Part shown: piece by piece, positions 1 through 8,009 of the stretch
Layout: every line of letters begins with the position of its first letter
Numbering within the stretch: position 1 is the stretch's first letter
Assembly (NCBI GenBank): GCA_913058255.1
Contig: CAJXQU010000006.1
Coordinates: 1-64,000, forward strand
Origin: an uncultured Pseudomonadota bacterium
GTDB lineage: Bacteria; Pseudomonadota; Gammaproteobacteria; CAJXQU01
Length of the DNA: 64,000 nucleotides
Direction: 5' to 3'
Translations under genes and position numbers: made by a program
The notes under the pieces: model-generated
Told to the model about the DNA's origin: nothing
Databases searched by the model: none
What the model saw: the letters and a program-made list of their open reading frames with translations, nothing else

Positions 1-560
1 GAGTAGATGCGTGATGATAAAGGAATGATGGCAAAATGCAAGACCTGACCCCTATCTGCTTGAGAGTTATCTGGGCAGGAGTAGCCTGTTCCTCCAAATG
101 GGTTCCATGTGTTCATTACCCATCCTCCCGAATGTCCGTAGATGATCTTCTCTCCCAACACCTCCTGACTGTCACGATAACGTAGCTGTGATCGCCTTTT
201 GACGCCGTCAAGTATGCGGAACCAATCAGTATATTTTTCTCTGATGATTTCCCGCTCATAAACCCCATCAAACATATCTTCATCAATCCCTCCACTCTCA
301 TCATAAAATTTTGGACTGCCATTCTCATTCCAATACTCAGGGCCAAGCTCCACCGTTTTATAAATATTTACCCCAGCATCAGTATTGCAAAGATAGAAAT
401 GGTAGGCTCGGCCATATATCACGTCCCAGCCAACAGGCAAATATAAGATAAATGCCCAGATAAAAAATGCATAAAATTTCTTCATGCCCTTGTAGCGATG
501 TATAAATATGAAGATAAAAATTAATACAAGTAACAAATAAAACGGCATTAAAAATAGCAT
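1..560 (-). CDS. Hypothetical membrane-anchored protein, C-terminus cut by window edge
   Basis: An open frame of about 186 codons runs leftward from an ATG at 560 off the window edge. An AGGAGG box lies just upstream (565-570). The protein begins with two hydrophobic segments (about residues 1-20 and 28-45), followed by a hydrophilic, tyrosine- and acid-rich domain containing YGRAYHFYLCNTDAG. I do not recognise the family. The last codons pass through a repeat shared with position 601 (bases 39-52), so the native C-terminus may have been replaced by repeat sequence. The strong ribosome binding site, hydrophobic N-terminus and uninterrupted frame support a real gene. Confidence 0.6.
   Translation of the reverse strand, partial: MLFLMPFYLLLVLIFIFIFIHRYKGMKKFYAFFIWAFILYLPVGWDVIYGRAYHFYLCNTDAGVNIYKTVELGPEYWNENGSPKFYDESGGIDEDMFDGVYEREIIREKYTDWFRILDGVKRRSQLRYRDSQEVLGEKIIYGHSGGWVMNTWNPFGGTGYSCPDNSQADRGQVLHFAIIPLSSRIY
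39..52. repeat. GGGGTCAGG-type short repeat, left copy
   Basis: CAAGACCTGACCCC here is the inverted counterpart of GGGGTCAGG at 601-609. The two copies bracket the partial membrane-protein gene. This resembles the short dispersed palindromic-type repeats of gammaproteobacterial genomes. Only two copies are visible, so family membership is inferred. Confidence 0.4.
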
Positions 561-584
561 GGAGCCTCCTTTTTTAGGTGAACA

Positions 585-740
585 TTAGGATAGAGTCAAT
601 GGGGTCAGGGTCAGAGTGGATTGATTGAGTTTAACGAGAAGCTCATCTTTAGTAAGCCCGTCTGTGACTTCCCTATCAAATGCATAGGTTGCATCTGCAA
701 GTAGTGCATTGATATAAGCATCATGTATCGTTGTCATCAT
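585..740 (-). pseudogene. Truncated N-terminal remnant of a lipase/RTX-like protein
   Basis: This frame encodes 51 residues from ATG 740 (or 737), with a GGAGAAG box upstream. The start, MTTIHDAYINALLADATYA, resembles from memory the N-terminus of large secreted lipase-like or calcium-binding proteins (an AY.NA.LADA.Y pattern). The frame then stops soon after entering the GGGGTCAGGGTCAG repeat, which is translated as LTLTPLTLS. The full-length family would be several hundred residues, so this looks like a fragment cut off at the repeat boundary. The family call is tentative; the truncation into repeat sequence is directly visible. Confidence 0.4.
601..617. repeat. GGGGTCAGG-type short repeat, right copy
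   Basis: GGGGTCAGGGTCAGAGT is inverted relative to the CCTGACCCC at 44-52. It forms the 3' end of the truncated remnant at 585-740. Confidence 0.4.
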
Positions 741-817
741 TCTTCTCCATATCGTCCATCGAGTTTGTTAGGATGCCAGATAGCAGCGAATAACATTTTG
801 ATAGGTCGTAGACTCAT
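737..817 (-). CDS. Possible 26-residue leader-like ORF
   Basis: ATG at 817 follows AAGG and GGGAGGG purine tracts and opens a 26-codon frame (MSLRPIKMLFAAIWHPNKLD and six more residues). Its stop codon overlaps the start of the 51-residue remnant (GAATGATGA), so the two would be translationally coupled. A plausible promoter lies directly upstream at 854-883. There is no family match. It could be a leader peptide or chance. Confidence 0.25.
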   Translation of the reverse strand: MSLRPIKMLFAAIWHPNKLDGRYGEE

Positions 818-1077
818 CCTTATGCCCTCCCTGTTGGTGGCGTGACTGTATTAATTATCAATATTGTTATCAGTTGCTGACAAAGCTAAGGTTTAGTCAG
901 AGCCATATTGTTTTATCTAGTATGGTGTTTGAATGTACAAACAGACGTTATAAGTAAAGTTATGTATAAGACAAGTGAAAGTATGAGAGGATCTGAAGAG
1001 TAGTTATGATGCTTACAAGGTCCTGATACGGTTTTTAGTACGTTATGAGTAGATAAAAACTCCTTATGAGTTAGAAA
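818..1077. other. Intergenic region without a supported gene
   Basis: I find no long open frame or RNA gene here. It holds one promoter-like pair for the leftward short ORF (854-883) and is otherwise AT-rich. The SGNH-hydrolase terminator bounds it on the right. Confidence 0.5.
854..883 (-). promoter_or_regulatory. Putative sigma-70 promoter, leftward
   Basis: On the minus strand TTGTCA (878-883) and GATAAT (854-859) are separated by 18 bases. This points at the 26-residue ORF starting at 817. Judged from consensus only. Confidence 0.35.
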
Positions 1078-1106
1078 CAAAAAAGGCTCCCTAAGGAGCC
1101 TTTTCT
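1077..1106 (-). terminator. Rho-independent terminator of the SGNH hydrolase gene
   Basis: AAGGCTCC (1083-1090) pairs with GGAGCCTT (1095-1102) around a CTAA loop. On the minus strand the hairpin is followed by a T-run. It sits about 30 bases beyond the stop of the hydrolase, and T-rich sequence on the other side could make it bidirectional. Confidence 0.8.
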
Positions 1107-1129
1107 TAGTAAAACTTACTATACCAATA

Positions 1130-2053
1130 TTAAGTTTTTCTTCTTGTGCCTATTAGCCCAAGTAGAGCTGATCCAAATAACCAAACTGCTGCAGGGACGG
1201 GAACTGCTGTAGGGCCACTTGCAGTAGCAGCATCATAAAACTTGCTTGCTACAAACTGAGCACCAACATCACCTGGGTGTAGACCGTCATTTGTGAATGT
1301 ATTCCAGTCAAAACCTGTTGTCAGATCGACAAGCGTTGCTGTTGTATTTAATGTTGTGCCATCGTTGAGCAAAGCATTAACTCCATCAACGAGTGCTTCT
1401 TGATCCGCAGCTGAGCGTTGTGAAGAAAACTGTGAGTACTCTGCAAAATCATAGTCATATAGTGTGCCTACAAAGATTTGACCATTTGCGCCATCGGCAG
1501 CATCTACTTTAGAGACGATGGAATTTAAGCGATTGACAATATCAGTCGCAGTTCCATGAGCATTGCCGCCGCCATCGTTGGTAGAAATGATGTCATTCAA
1601 ACCAAGGAATATGAATGTTGTATCTGGAGTAACTGATGTGAAGCCTGTTACTGGCGTAGTTCCCAACCAATGGTTTATGTTGCCGTTACTGCTATCTCCA
1701 TTATTTAGTACATCACTAGTGCTCCAGCCAGCTCTACCTTCATGATCCCTATCAAAACCTGGCTCAGGAAGGGTTGCTCCGCTGGGTCCATAGTAACGGT
1801 TGTCTTCATCAAAGCCATTGCTTGTTGGCGTGCCTGCACTAACAAAGTCGAAAGTATCACCATTAGTATTTAATGTTTTCCATAGCTCATAGCGATAACC
1901 CCATTCATTAGCAATGTTGGTATCAGCATCGAAGCCTCGTCCTTGTGTGACGGAGTCACCTAGTAACCATACATTTCCTAGTGCTGCGGCTTGAACTTCA
2001 GTTGTTAGACCTAGTACTAGCATTGATGCGAATATTGACGAAGTGAGTTTCAT
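1130..2053 (-). CDS. Secreted SGNH/GDSL-type hydrolase with PEP-CTERM-like sorting tail
   Basis: This is an esterase/lipase-like enzyme of the SGNH superfamily, exported by an N-terminal signal peptide (KLTSSIFASMLVLGLTTEVQA). Visible motifs are the block I nucleophile GDSVTQG, the block III GLND, and the block V DGLHP carrying the catalytic Asp and His. The last 24 residues form a VPVPAAVWLFGSALLGLIG segment ending in RRK, the arrangement of PEP-CTERM/VPxPA sorting signals recognised by exosortase. I chose the ATG at 2053 because it begins the signal peptide and has GGAG upstream; an in-frame ATG at 2071 is the alternative. The substrate is unknown. No exosortase gene is in this window. Confidence 0.85.
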   Translation of the reverse strand: MKLTSSIFASMLVLGLTTEVQAAALGNVWLLGDSVTQGRGFDADTNIANEWGYRYELWKTLNTNGDTFDFVSAGTPTSNGFDEDNRYYGPSGATLPEPGFDRDHEGRAGWSTSDVLNNGDSSNGNINHWLGTTPVTGFTSVTPDTTFIFLGLNDIISTNDGGGNAHGTATDIVNRLNSIVSKVDAADGANGQIFVGTLYDYDFAEYSQFSSQRSAADQEALVDGVNALLNDGTTLNTTATLVDLTTGFDWNTFTNDGLHPGDVGAQFVASKFYDAATASGPTAVPVPAAVWLFGSALLGLIGTRRKT

Positions 2054-2247
2054 TGTTGGGTTAATCTCCATAATTTCTTAGTAATCCTGATAATAATAAT
2101 ACTCGAACTTTAAGCGCAGTTGTAGTGATGAGACTGAAATGACACGGTTTTTATCATTTCAAAATTATCCTAACAGGGGCTTTGATATACGGCTCTACAA
2201 ACAATAGAGCAATATGTGAGCCAAAATGGTGTTTAAGTAATTATATT

Positions 2248-2277
2248 TAAAGTGTATTTAATAGTAGTTACACTTTA
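2248..2277. promoter_or_regulatory. 9-bp dyad, possible operator between divergent genes
   Basis: TAAAGTGTA (2248-2256) and TACACTTTA (2269-2277) form a perfect inverted repeat with a 12-base spacer. It lies in the roughly 300-base gap between the leftward SGNH hydrolase and mutL. The spacing fits a dimeric regulator binding site. I cannot assign the regulator, and nothing else in this gap is supported. Confidence 0.35.
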
Positions 2278-2358
2278 TTACATGTATGACGGTTTCGTGA
2301 GGCAAGCAATACTAAATATTAGCTCCCTTTTATTGTGGCGAGCATTTATCATAGCTGC

Positions 2359-4140
2359 ATGGATAAAACGGCTACACACATTCTTCAGATCAAAGTCCTT
2401 CCTGAACATTTGATTAATCAAATCGCTGCAGGTGAAGTTGTTGAGCGTCCAGCTTCCGTTGTGAAGGAGCTTTTAGATAATAGTCTTGATGCGAGAGCCA
2501 CCCAAGTAACTATTGACATCGAACAAGGAGGAAGCGGCCTGATCCGCATAAAAGACGATGGTGTTGGGATACCACATGATGAGCTGGCTTTAGCGCTTAC
2601 TCGCCATGCGACTAGCAAAATTACCCAAATCGACGATTTACGTAAATTGAGGACAATGGGGTTTCGTGGCGAAGCGTTACCAAGCATTGCCTCGATTTCA
2701 AGATTATCGATAACGTCGAAATCTCATGGAGCAGAGCATGCATGGACGCTCAAGAGCGAAGGTCGAACTGAAAAATTTGCACCTGAGCTAGCTTCTCATC
2801 CACAAGGGACGAGTATTGAAGTCCGTGACTTATTTTTTAACGTTCCTGCCCGTAGAAAATACCTTAAAGCCGAAAGGACGGAGTTTTATCAGATCCAACA
2901 ATTAGCTCGTCACTTTGCCATTAGCCACCCTGAGTTGGGTGTTCGCTTGACGCATAACGGTCGTCAGATCTTGAACTTAAAACCCGTTAAGGCTGATATT
3001 ACAGAAAGGGTTCATAAGATCAATGGCGCCCGTTTTATGCAGCATGCAGTAGAGATAGATGCTGAAAATCAGGGTTTAGTTTTGAAAGGTTGGGCGGGAC
3101 TGGGGCTGGCTGCCCGAACGATGAATGACTCGCAGTTTTTTTGTCTTAATGGGCGTTGCATCAAAGACAAGTTGATCAATCACGCGATCCAACAAGCCTA
3201 TCAAGGGATGCTTCCTGAAGGGCGTTATGCAACATATGCTCTTTATTTGGAAATCGATCCCGCTTTGGTCGATGTTAATGTGCATCCAGCCAAAACAGAA
3301 GTTAGGTTTCGTGATGGACGCACCGTTCATGATTTTATTTATAGCTCTCTAAATAGGATGCTAAGAGAAAGTCAGATGGAACTTTCTGAACTTGTGCCAC
3401 CAATAAAGTTTAATAATGCTACGGTGGTTCAACAGCGACCAGTTGCAAAAAGAGCTCTTAATCAATCTGATTCGACACCTCAAGTGGAGAAGACATCTGC
3501 GCGCAGATTTGACTCAGTTCAAGAGGCTGTCAATAAATATCGAGTTGACGTTAAGCCAATAAAATCAATCAGCCAGGTTGATACAGAGATTGAGCCGACG
3601 AAGTTTAACAAGATAGGTGATGTGCTTTTAGTAAAGCAAAATGCTGACTTAGTACTGATCGATACTAAAAAGGCTATGTTGGAGATCGTCCGAACGGGTT
3701 TAATAGAAGAGCTCGAAAAAGGATCTATCCGAGCGAAGGCATTGCTTTTCCCTCATAGTTTCGAGCTTGATGACCTATCTTCCACTATGTTTAAACAGCA
3801 CTCTGATCTACTGATGGAGTTAGGAATTGATATTTATCAGAGTGAATCACAAGGATGGCAGTTACGGCAATTACCGGCAGCTTATTCAATGGCCAATAAG
3901 CTTGATGAGTTTATTCAGGAGCTGAACACAGTTTTAGGTCGTGATGAACAAGGGATCAAAACCCAAATTCTTGATCTGCTGGCTATATATTACACAAAAA
4001 ATACAAGGGAGCTCGATCAGGTGAAATTACTTTCACAACTAGAACAGCTCGATCACACTGGCTTTGGTATTGTGCAAAAGTTATCTGAGGAAGATCTGCT
4101 GTGTATTATCAATGGAACATTTAAGAGTGAGGGTTTATGA
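2359..4140 (+). CDS. mutL: DNA mismatch repair protein MutL
   Basis: MutL is the GHKL ATPase that couples MutS mismatch recognition to the nicking and helicase steps of repair. The N-terminal ATPase domain shows INQIAAGEVVERP, the ATP/Mg motif KELLDNSLDA, DDGVGI and GFRGEALPSI; the C-terminal third is the dimerisation domain. The length (593 residues) is normal. The ATG at 2359 gives the usual short N-terminus ahead of the first conserved motif; an in-frame GTG at 2335 would add eight residues. Neither start has a clear ribosome binding site. The gene overlaps miaA by four bases (ATGA), the normal gammaproteobacterial arrangement. Confidence 0.97.
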   Translation: MDKTATHILQIKVLPEHLINQIAAGEVVERPASVVKELLDNSLDARATQVTIDIEQGGSGLIRIKDDGVGIPHDELALALTRHATSKITQIDDLRKLRTMGFRGEALPSIASISRLSITSKSHGAEHAWTLKSEGRTEKFAPELASHPQGTSIEVRDLFFNVPARRKYLKAERTEFYQIQQLARHFAISHPELGVRLTHNGRQILNLKPVKADITERVHKINGARFMQHAVEIDAENQGLVLKGWAGLGLAARTMNDSQFFCLNGRCIKDKLINHAIQQAYQGMLPEGRYATYALYLEIDPALVDVNVHPAKTEVRFRDGRTVHDFIYSSLNRMLRESQMELSELVPPIKFNNATVVQQRPVAKRALNQSDSTPQVEKTSARRFDSVQEAVNKYRVDVKPIKSISQVDTEIEPTKFNKIGDVLLVKQNADLVLIDTKKAMLEIVRTGLIEELEKGSIRAKALLFPHSFELDDLSSTMFKQHSDLLMELGIDIYQSESQGWQLRQLPAAYSMANKLDEFIQELNTVLGRDEQGIKTQILDLLAIYYTKNTRELDQVKLLSQLEQLDHTGFGIVQKLSEEDLLCIINGTFKSEGL

Positions 4141-5087
4141 CAGAGGAACTACCCATAATTGTGTCAATCATGGGACCAACGGGAACGGGTAAGACGGATC
4201 TTGCGGTCGAGTTAGTTAATCGATTTCCATTTGAAATTATTAGTGTTGACTCAGCCTTAGTTTATGAAGGTATGGATATTGGGACTGCAAAGCCGGACAA
4301 GGAAACTCTTAAAAAAGCGCCCCATAGACTTATCGACATTATTAAACCGACGGATGTTTACGATGCAGCCAGTTTTAGGAAGGATGCACTCGCTGAAATT
4401 GAGTCGATCAAAAAGTCAGGAAAAATTCCTTTATTGGTCGGCGGTACAGGATTATATTTTCGTGCGTTATTAGACGGTATTTCAGAGCTACCCTCTGCTG
4501 ATCCACAGGTTAGACAAAAGCTCGAAGCTCAAGCCGCAAAAGAAGGTTGGAAGTTCATGCATGAACGGCTATCAGAGATTGACCCTGTCGCTGCTGCAAA
4601 AATTCATCCTAATGATCCGCAGCGAATTGAAAGGGCTTTAGAAGTATACGAAATTACGGGGAAGCCGATCACCTCATTCTTTGATAAAAATAATGCTAAT
4701 CCTTTGCCATATAAAGCAATTAATTTTATTTTAGAACCGCAGGAACGTAGTTGGTTACACGAAAGGTTAGCTAAACGTTTTGACCAAATGGTAGAAGACG
4801 GGGTTGTCGATGAAGTGAAATATTTACTTAATAAATATGAGCTAACAGCTGAAAGCCCCTCAATGCGGTTGGTTGGTTATCGTCAGATACTGCAATTATT
4901 AGCCGGGGAACTTGATGAAAAAACGATGGTCGAAAAAGCGGTGATAGCGACAAGACAGCTTGCGAAACGACAACTTACTTGGTTTCGTTCCGCCAATAAT
5001 GCGAAGCGTTTATATATCGATATATCATCCCCTATTGATGAAGTTTTACAAATAATAGAGGGTGATGAAATATCTTTATCAAAATAA
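4137..5087 (+). CDS. miaA: tRNA dimethylallyltransferase MiaA
   Basis: MiaA transfers a dimethylallyl group from DMAPP to N6 of A37 in tRNAs reading UNN codons. The P-loop GPTGTGKTDLA is near residue 13, followed by DSALVYEGMDIGTAKP, GGTGLYFRALLDG and the C-terminal LVGYRQ tRNA-contact region. At 316 residues it has the usual length. The start overlaps the mutL stop, so translation is probably coupled. It ends in the mutL-miaA-hfq gene order; hfq appears to have its own promoter just downstream. Confidence 0.97.
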   Translation: MTEELPIIVSIMGPTGTGKTDLAVELVNRFPFEIISVDSALVYEGMDIGTAKPDKETLKKAPHRLIDIIKPTDVYDAASFRKDALAEIESIKKSGKIPLLVGGTGLYFRALLDGISELPSADPQVRQKLEAQAAKEGWKFMHERLSEIDPVAAAKIHPNDPQRIERALEVYEITGKPITSFFDKNNANPLPYKAINFILEPQERSWLHERLAKRFDQMVEDGVVDEVKYLLNKYELTAESPSMRLVGYRQILQLLAGELDEKTMVEKAVIATRQLAKRQLTWFRSANNAKRLYIDISSPIDEVLQIIEGDEISLSK

Positions 5088-5089
5088 TC

Positions 5090-5100
5090 GTATATAATGG
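5090..5100 (+). promoter_or_regulatory. Candidate -10 region of an hfq promoter
   Basis: TATAAT at 5093-5098 lies right after the miaA stop and about 130 bases before hfq. No convincing -35 hexamer is visible. The long untranslated leader would fit the complex hfq promoter region of related bacteria. Confidence 0.35.
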
Positions 5101-5230
5101 ATTCCGTTAGACGCGATGTTTAGAAGGGAACATTGTGTTTCGTTCTCGAAGTCGCTATTTTTTTATATTAATGATTTCACTTGGGACAATTCAGGATGGA
5201 TTCTTTTAATAACAATAATAGAGGGGATCT

Positions 5231-5479
5231 ATGAAAATGGGCAAAGGCCAATCACTACAGGAACCATATCTTAACGCGTTGCGTAAAGAGCGTATTCCAG
5301 TTTCAATTTTTCTGGTTAACGGAATTAAACTGCAAGGACAGATCGAATCATTCGATCAATTTGTGATCTTGCTAAAAAATTCTGTCAGTCAAATGGTCTA
5401 TAAACATGCTATATCAACCGTTGTTCCTGCGCGTAATGTGAAGTTACCTCGTATTGATGATGAGCTTGAGGAAGAGTAA
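5231..5479 (+). CDS. hfq: RNA chaperone Hfq
   Basis: Hfq is the hexameric Sm-like protein that pairs small RNAs with mRNAs. At 82 residues, it contains [14 protein letters not shown], the Sm1 core [20 protein letters not shown] and the Sm2 motif [10 protein letters not shown], with a short acidic tail ending DDELEEE. The ATG follows a GAGGGG box. The usual KGQSLQ start is extended by MKMG. Its neighbours miaA and hflX are the standard ones. Confidence 0.98.
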   Translation: MKMGKGQSLQEPYLNALRKERIPVSIFLVNGIKLQGQIESFDQFVILLKNSVSQMVYKHAISTVVPARNVKLPRIDDELEEE

Positions 5480-5487
5480 AAAATAAT

Positions 5488-6771
5488 TTGTTTGATCGAC
5501 CGCAGCATGGAGAGCGAGCGATACTCGTACACCTTGATATTCGTTATTCAGAGTCTTCGGATGATCTCGATGAACTTATAGAGCTTGCTGAATCTGCTGG
5601 CGCAGAAATCGTGGGGATTATTACGGGAAGTCGCAATACCCCTGATCCTAAGTATTTCGTAGGGCAAGGGAAGTTGGACGAAATCAAGCTTCTCATTGAG
5701 ACGTCAGAAGCTGAATTAATTATTTATGATCATTCACTGAGCCCGGCACAAGAAAGAAATATCGAGGCAGTACTCGAATGTCGAGTGTTGGATCGAACCG
5801 GGCTGATTCTTGATATTTTCGCTCAACGTGCCAGTACTTTCGAAGGTAATTTACAGGTCGAGTTAGCGCAGTTAAAACATCTTTCAACGAGGTTGGTTAG
5901 AGGCTGGACACACTTAGAAAGACAAAAAGGTGGTATTGGTTTAAGAGGACCGGGTGAAACCCAGCTAGAAACTGATCGACGTTTGATTAGTGCACGAATT
6001 AAGCTAATTAACGCTAGGTTAGAAAAGGTTCGCTCGCAACGTAGCGAAAGCCGCAAATCACGGCGGCTTGCCGATATTTCATCCATCTCATTGGTTGGCT
6101 ATACCAATGCAGGCAAGTCCACGCTATTCAACCAATTAACGGGCGCAAAGGTTTATGCTGCCGATCAGCTGTTCGCAACACTTGACCCAACATTACGCCG
6201 TATACAGATCCCGGGTGCTGGAGCATTAGTACTTAGTGATACGGTAGGTTTTATCCGGCACCTTCCACATGATCTTGTTGCCGCTTTTCGTGCAACTTTG
6301 GAAGAAACACGCCAAGCAGACTTATTGCTACATATCATAGATGCCAGTTCAGATGAACGGCTTGAGCGCATCGAGAATGTCAAAGAAGTTATTGAAGAAA
6401 TGGATGCTGGTGATGTTCCTGTGATCGAAGTTTGGAACAAAATCGATCTTCTCGATGATATGCTTCCGCGAATTGATTATGGTGATGATGGATTACCCCA
6501 AAGAGTGTGGTTATCTTCGATGACTGGGGCTGGTGTTGATGAACTGTTCACTGCGATAGCCGATTTTTTTCGACAATATAAAGTCAGCAGTTGGCTCAGC
6601 GTTGATATGAGTGCAGGGCAGATTCGTGCAAAGCTCTATGAAATGGGTGCTGTAGTTGAGGAAAAGCTTGGTGAGGAAGCTGTCTGGCAGTTGAAAGTTG
6701 AATTGCCACAAACACATCTTGAGCATTTTTGCAGCAAAACAGGGGTGAGTAGCTTGCCTCAAAACGACTAG
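5488..6771 (+). CDS. hflX: Ribosome-associated GTPase HflX
   Basis: HflX is an Obg-like GTPase that binds the large ribosomal subunit and rescues or splits stalled ribosomes. The N-terminal HflX domain (KYFVGQGKLDEI) is followed by a basic linker region and the G domain, with P-loop GYTNAGKS at residues 204-211, the G3 element DTVGFI and the NKID G4 motif. The length of 427 residues is typical. The start is a TTG eight bases after the hfq stop, giving MFDRPQHGERAILVH, which matches the family N-terminus. It probably shares the hfq transcript. Confidence 0.96.
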   Translation: MFDRPQHGERAILVHLDIRYSESSDDLDELIELAESAGAEIVGIITGSRNTPDPKYFVGQGKLDEIKLLIETSEAELIIYDHSLSPAQERNIEAVLECRVLDRTGLILDIFAQRASTFEGNLQVELAQLKHLSTRLVRGWTHLERQKGGIGLRGPGETQLETDRRLISARIKLINARLEKVRSQRSESRKSRRLADISSISLVGYTNAGKSTLFNQLTGAKVYAADQLFATLDPTLRRIQIPGAGALVLSDTVGFIRHLPHDLVAAFRATLEETRQADLLLHIIDASSDERLERIENVKEVIEEMDAGDVPVIEVWNKIDLLDDMLPRIDYGDDGLPQRVWLSSMTGAGVDELFTAIADFFRQYKVSSWLSVDMSAGQIRAKLYEMGAVVEEKLGEEAVWQLKVELPQTHLEHFCSKTGVSSLPQND

Positions 6772-6831
6772 CCCCGTACAATCTGCGGCTGTATATAATA
6801 ATTTTCTGAATTAATAACTGGAGAGCTTTTT

Positions 6832-8007
6832 ATGGCTTGGAATGAGCCTGGTAAAGACGATAAAGACCCTAAAGATAAAAATGATCCTTGGGGTGGTGGC
6901 CATGGTGGAAACGATAGCCCACCTGATCTGGATGAAGTCGTAAAAAATATGCAGGCAAAATTGTCTAGCATTTTTGGAGGCAAAAAATCAGGAAATTCCT
7001 CCTCCGGTGGCGGTAAAGGGAACAATATGGGTAACACGGGATTTTTCGTCGTGTTGGCACTCATTGGCTTAGCCTACATTGCAGTAAACTCAGTGCATAT
7101 TATCGACGAACCAGAACGCGGTGTTGTTTTACGTTTTGGTAAATATGTTCGAACATTGAACCCAGGCTTGAATTTTTGTTTCCCGAAGCCGATCGAAGAA
7201 GTTTACAACGTTAATGTCAATAAAATTCGGTCGCAAAAACATCACGCTACAATGCTGACAAAAGATGAAAACATTGTTGATATTGAATTAGCGGTTCAGT
7301 ACAAGATCAAAGATGTGAAGGATTATTTGTTTAATGTTCAAGGTCCAGATATGACTTTATTACAAGCGACAGAAAGTTCAATTCGTAACATTATTGGTCA
7401 CAGTAGAATGGACTATATCCTGACTAAAGGGCGTGGTGCGATTGCTGCTGATACACAAACATTGATCCAAAAAACGCTCGAACAATATAAAACTGGGATA
7501 ATTGTTACCAGTGTCAACATGCTTCCTGCAAAACCACCAGAACAAGTTAAAGATGCATTTGATGATGTCAAAAAGGCCAGTGAAGACAAAGAACGTTTGA
7601 TCAACGAGGCACAAGCTTACGAGAATGAGATCATTCCTAAATCTCGTGGTAAAGCCGCTCGATTGACCGAAGATGCTTTAGCTTATGAAGCTCGAGTTGT
7701 TGCACAAGCAGAAGGTCAGGCAAGTCGGTTTGAGCAATTGCTGACAGAATATGAAAAAGCTCCAGCTGTCACTAGAGAACGGCTTTACTTAGAGTCTATT
7801 GAGTCAGTAATGTCACGTAATCGTAAGATATTTCTTGATACAGGTGCAGGTGATAAAATTCTTTACTTACCTATTGGTCAAGAGTCGACAGGTCAAGTAC
7901 CGCCGCCTTTATTGCCTTCGAGCTTGCCATCATCAAGTGCGGCGTCTGGGTCAGTTGAGCAAAGTCTTCGAGATCAACAAGATATGAGAACAAGGAGTGA
8001 AAGGTAG
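6832..8007 (+). CDS. hflK: HflK, SPFH-domain subunit of the FtsH modulator complex
   Basis: HflK is an inner-membrane protein that with HflC forms a large periplasmic SPFH/prohibitin assembly regulating the FtsH protease. It has a cytoplasmic glycine/lysine-rich N-terminus (about residues 1-65), one membrane helix (about 66-84), and a long SPFH domain starting at IIDEPERGVVLRFGKY, with coiled coil toward residue 300. The C-terminal tail is rich in Pro, Ser and Arg. The ATG at 6832 has a GGAGAG box. hflC starts two bases after its stop. Confidence 0.96.
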   Translation: MAWNEPGKDDKDPKDKNDPWGGGHGGNDSPPDLDEVVKNMQAKLSSIFGGKKSGNSSSGGGKGNNMGNTGFFVVLALIGLAYIAVNSVHIIDEPERGVVLRFGKYVRTLNPGLNFCFPKPIEEVYNVNVNKIRSQKHHATMLTKDENIVDIELAVQYKIKDVKDYLFNVQGPDMTLLQATESSIRNIIGHSRMDYILTKGRGAIAADTQTLIQKTLEQYKTGIIVTSVNMLPAKPPEQVKDAFDDVKKASEDKERLINEAQAYENEIIPKSRGKAARLTEDALAYEARVVAQAEGQASRFEQLLTEYEKAPAVTRERLYLESIESVMSRNRKIFLDTGAGDKILYLPIGQESTGQVPPPLLPSSLPSSSAASGSVEQSLRDQQDMRTRSER

Positions 8008-8009
8008 TC

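Noticed and set aside
116-346. Leftward 76-codon ORF
   Set aside because: It lies inside the larger leftward frame that starts at 560 with a strong ribosome binding site and runs off the window edge; the 76-codon frame is its shadow.
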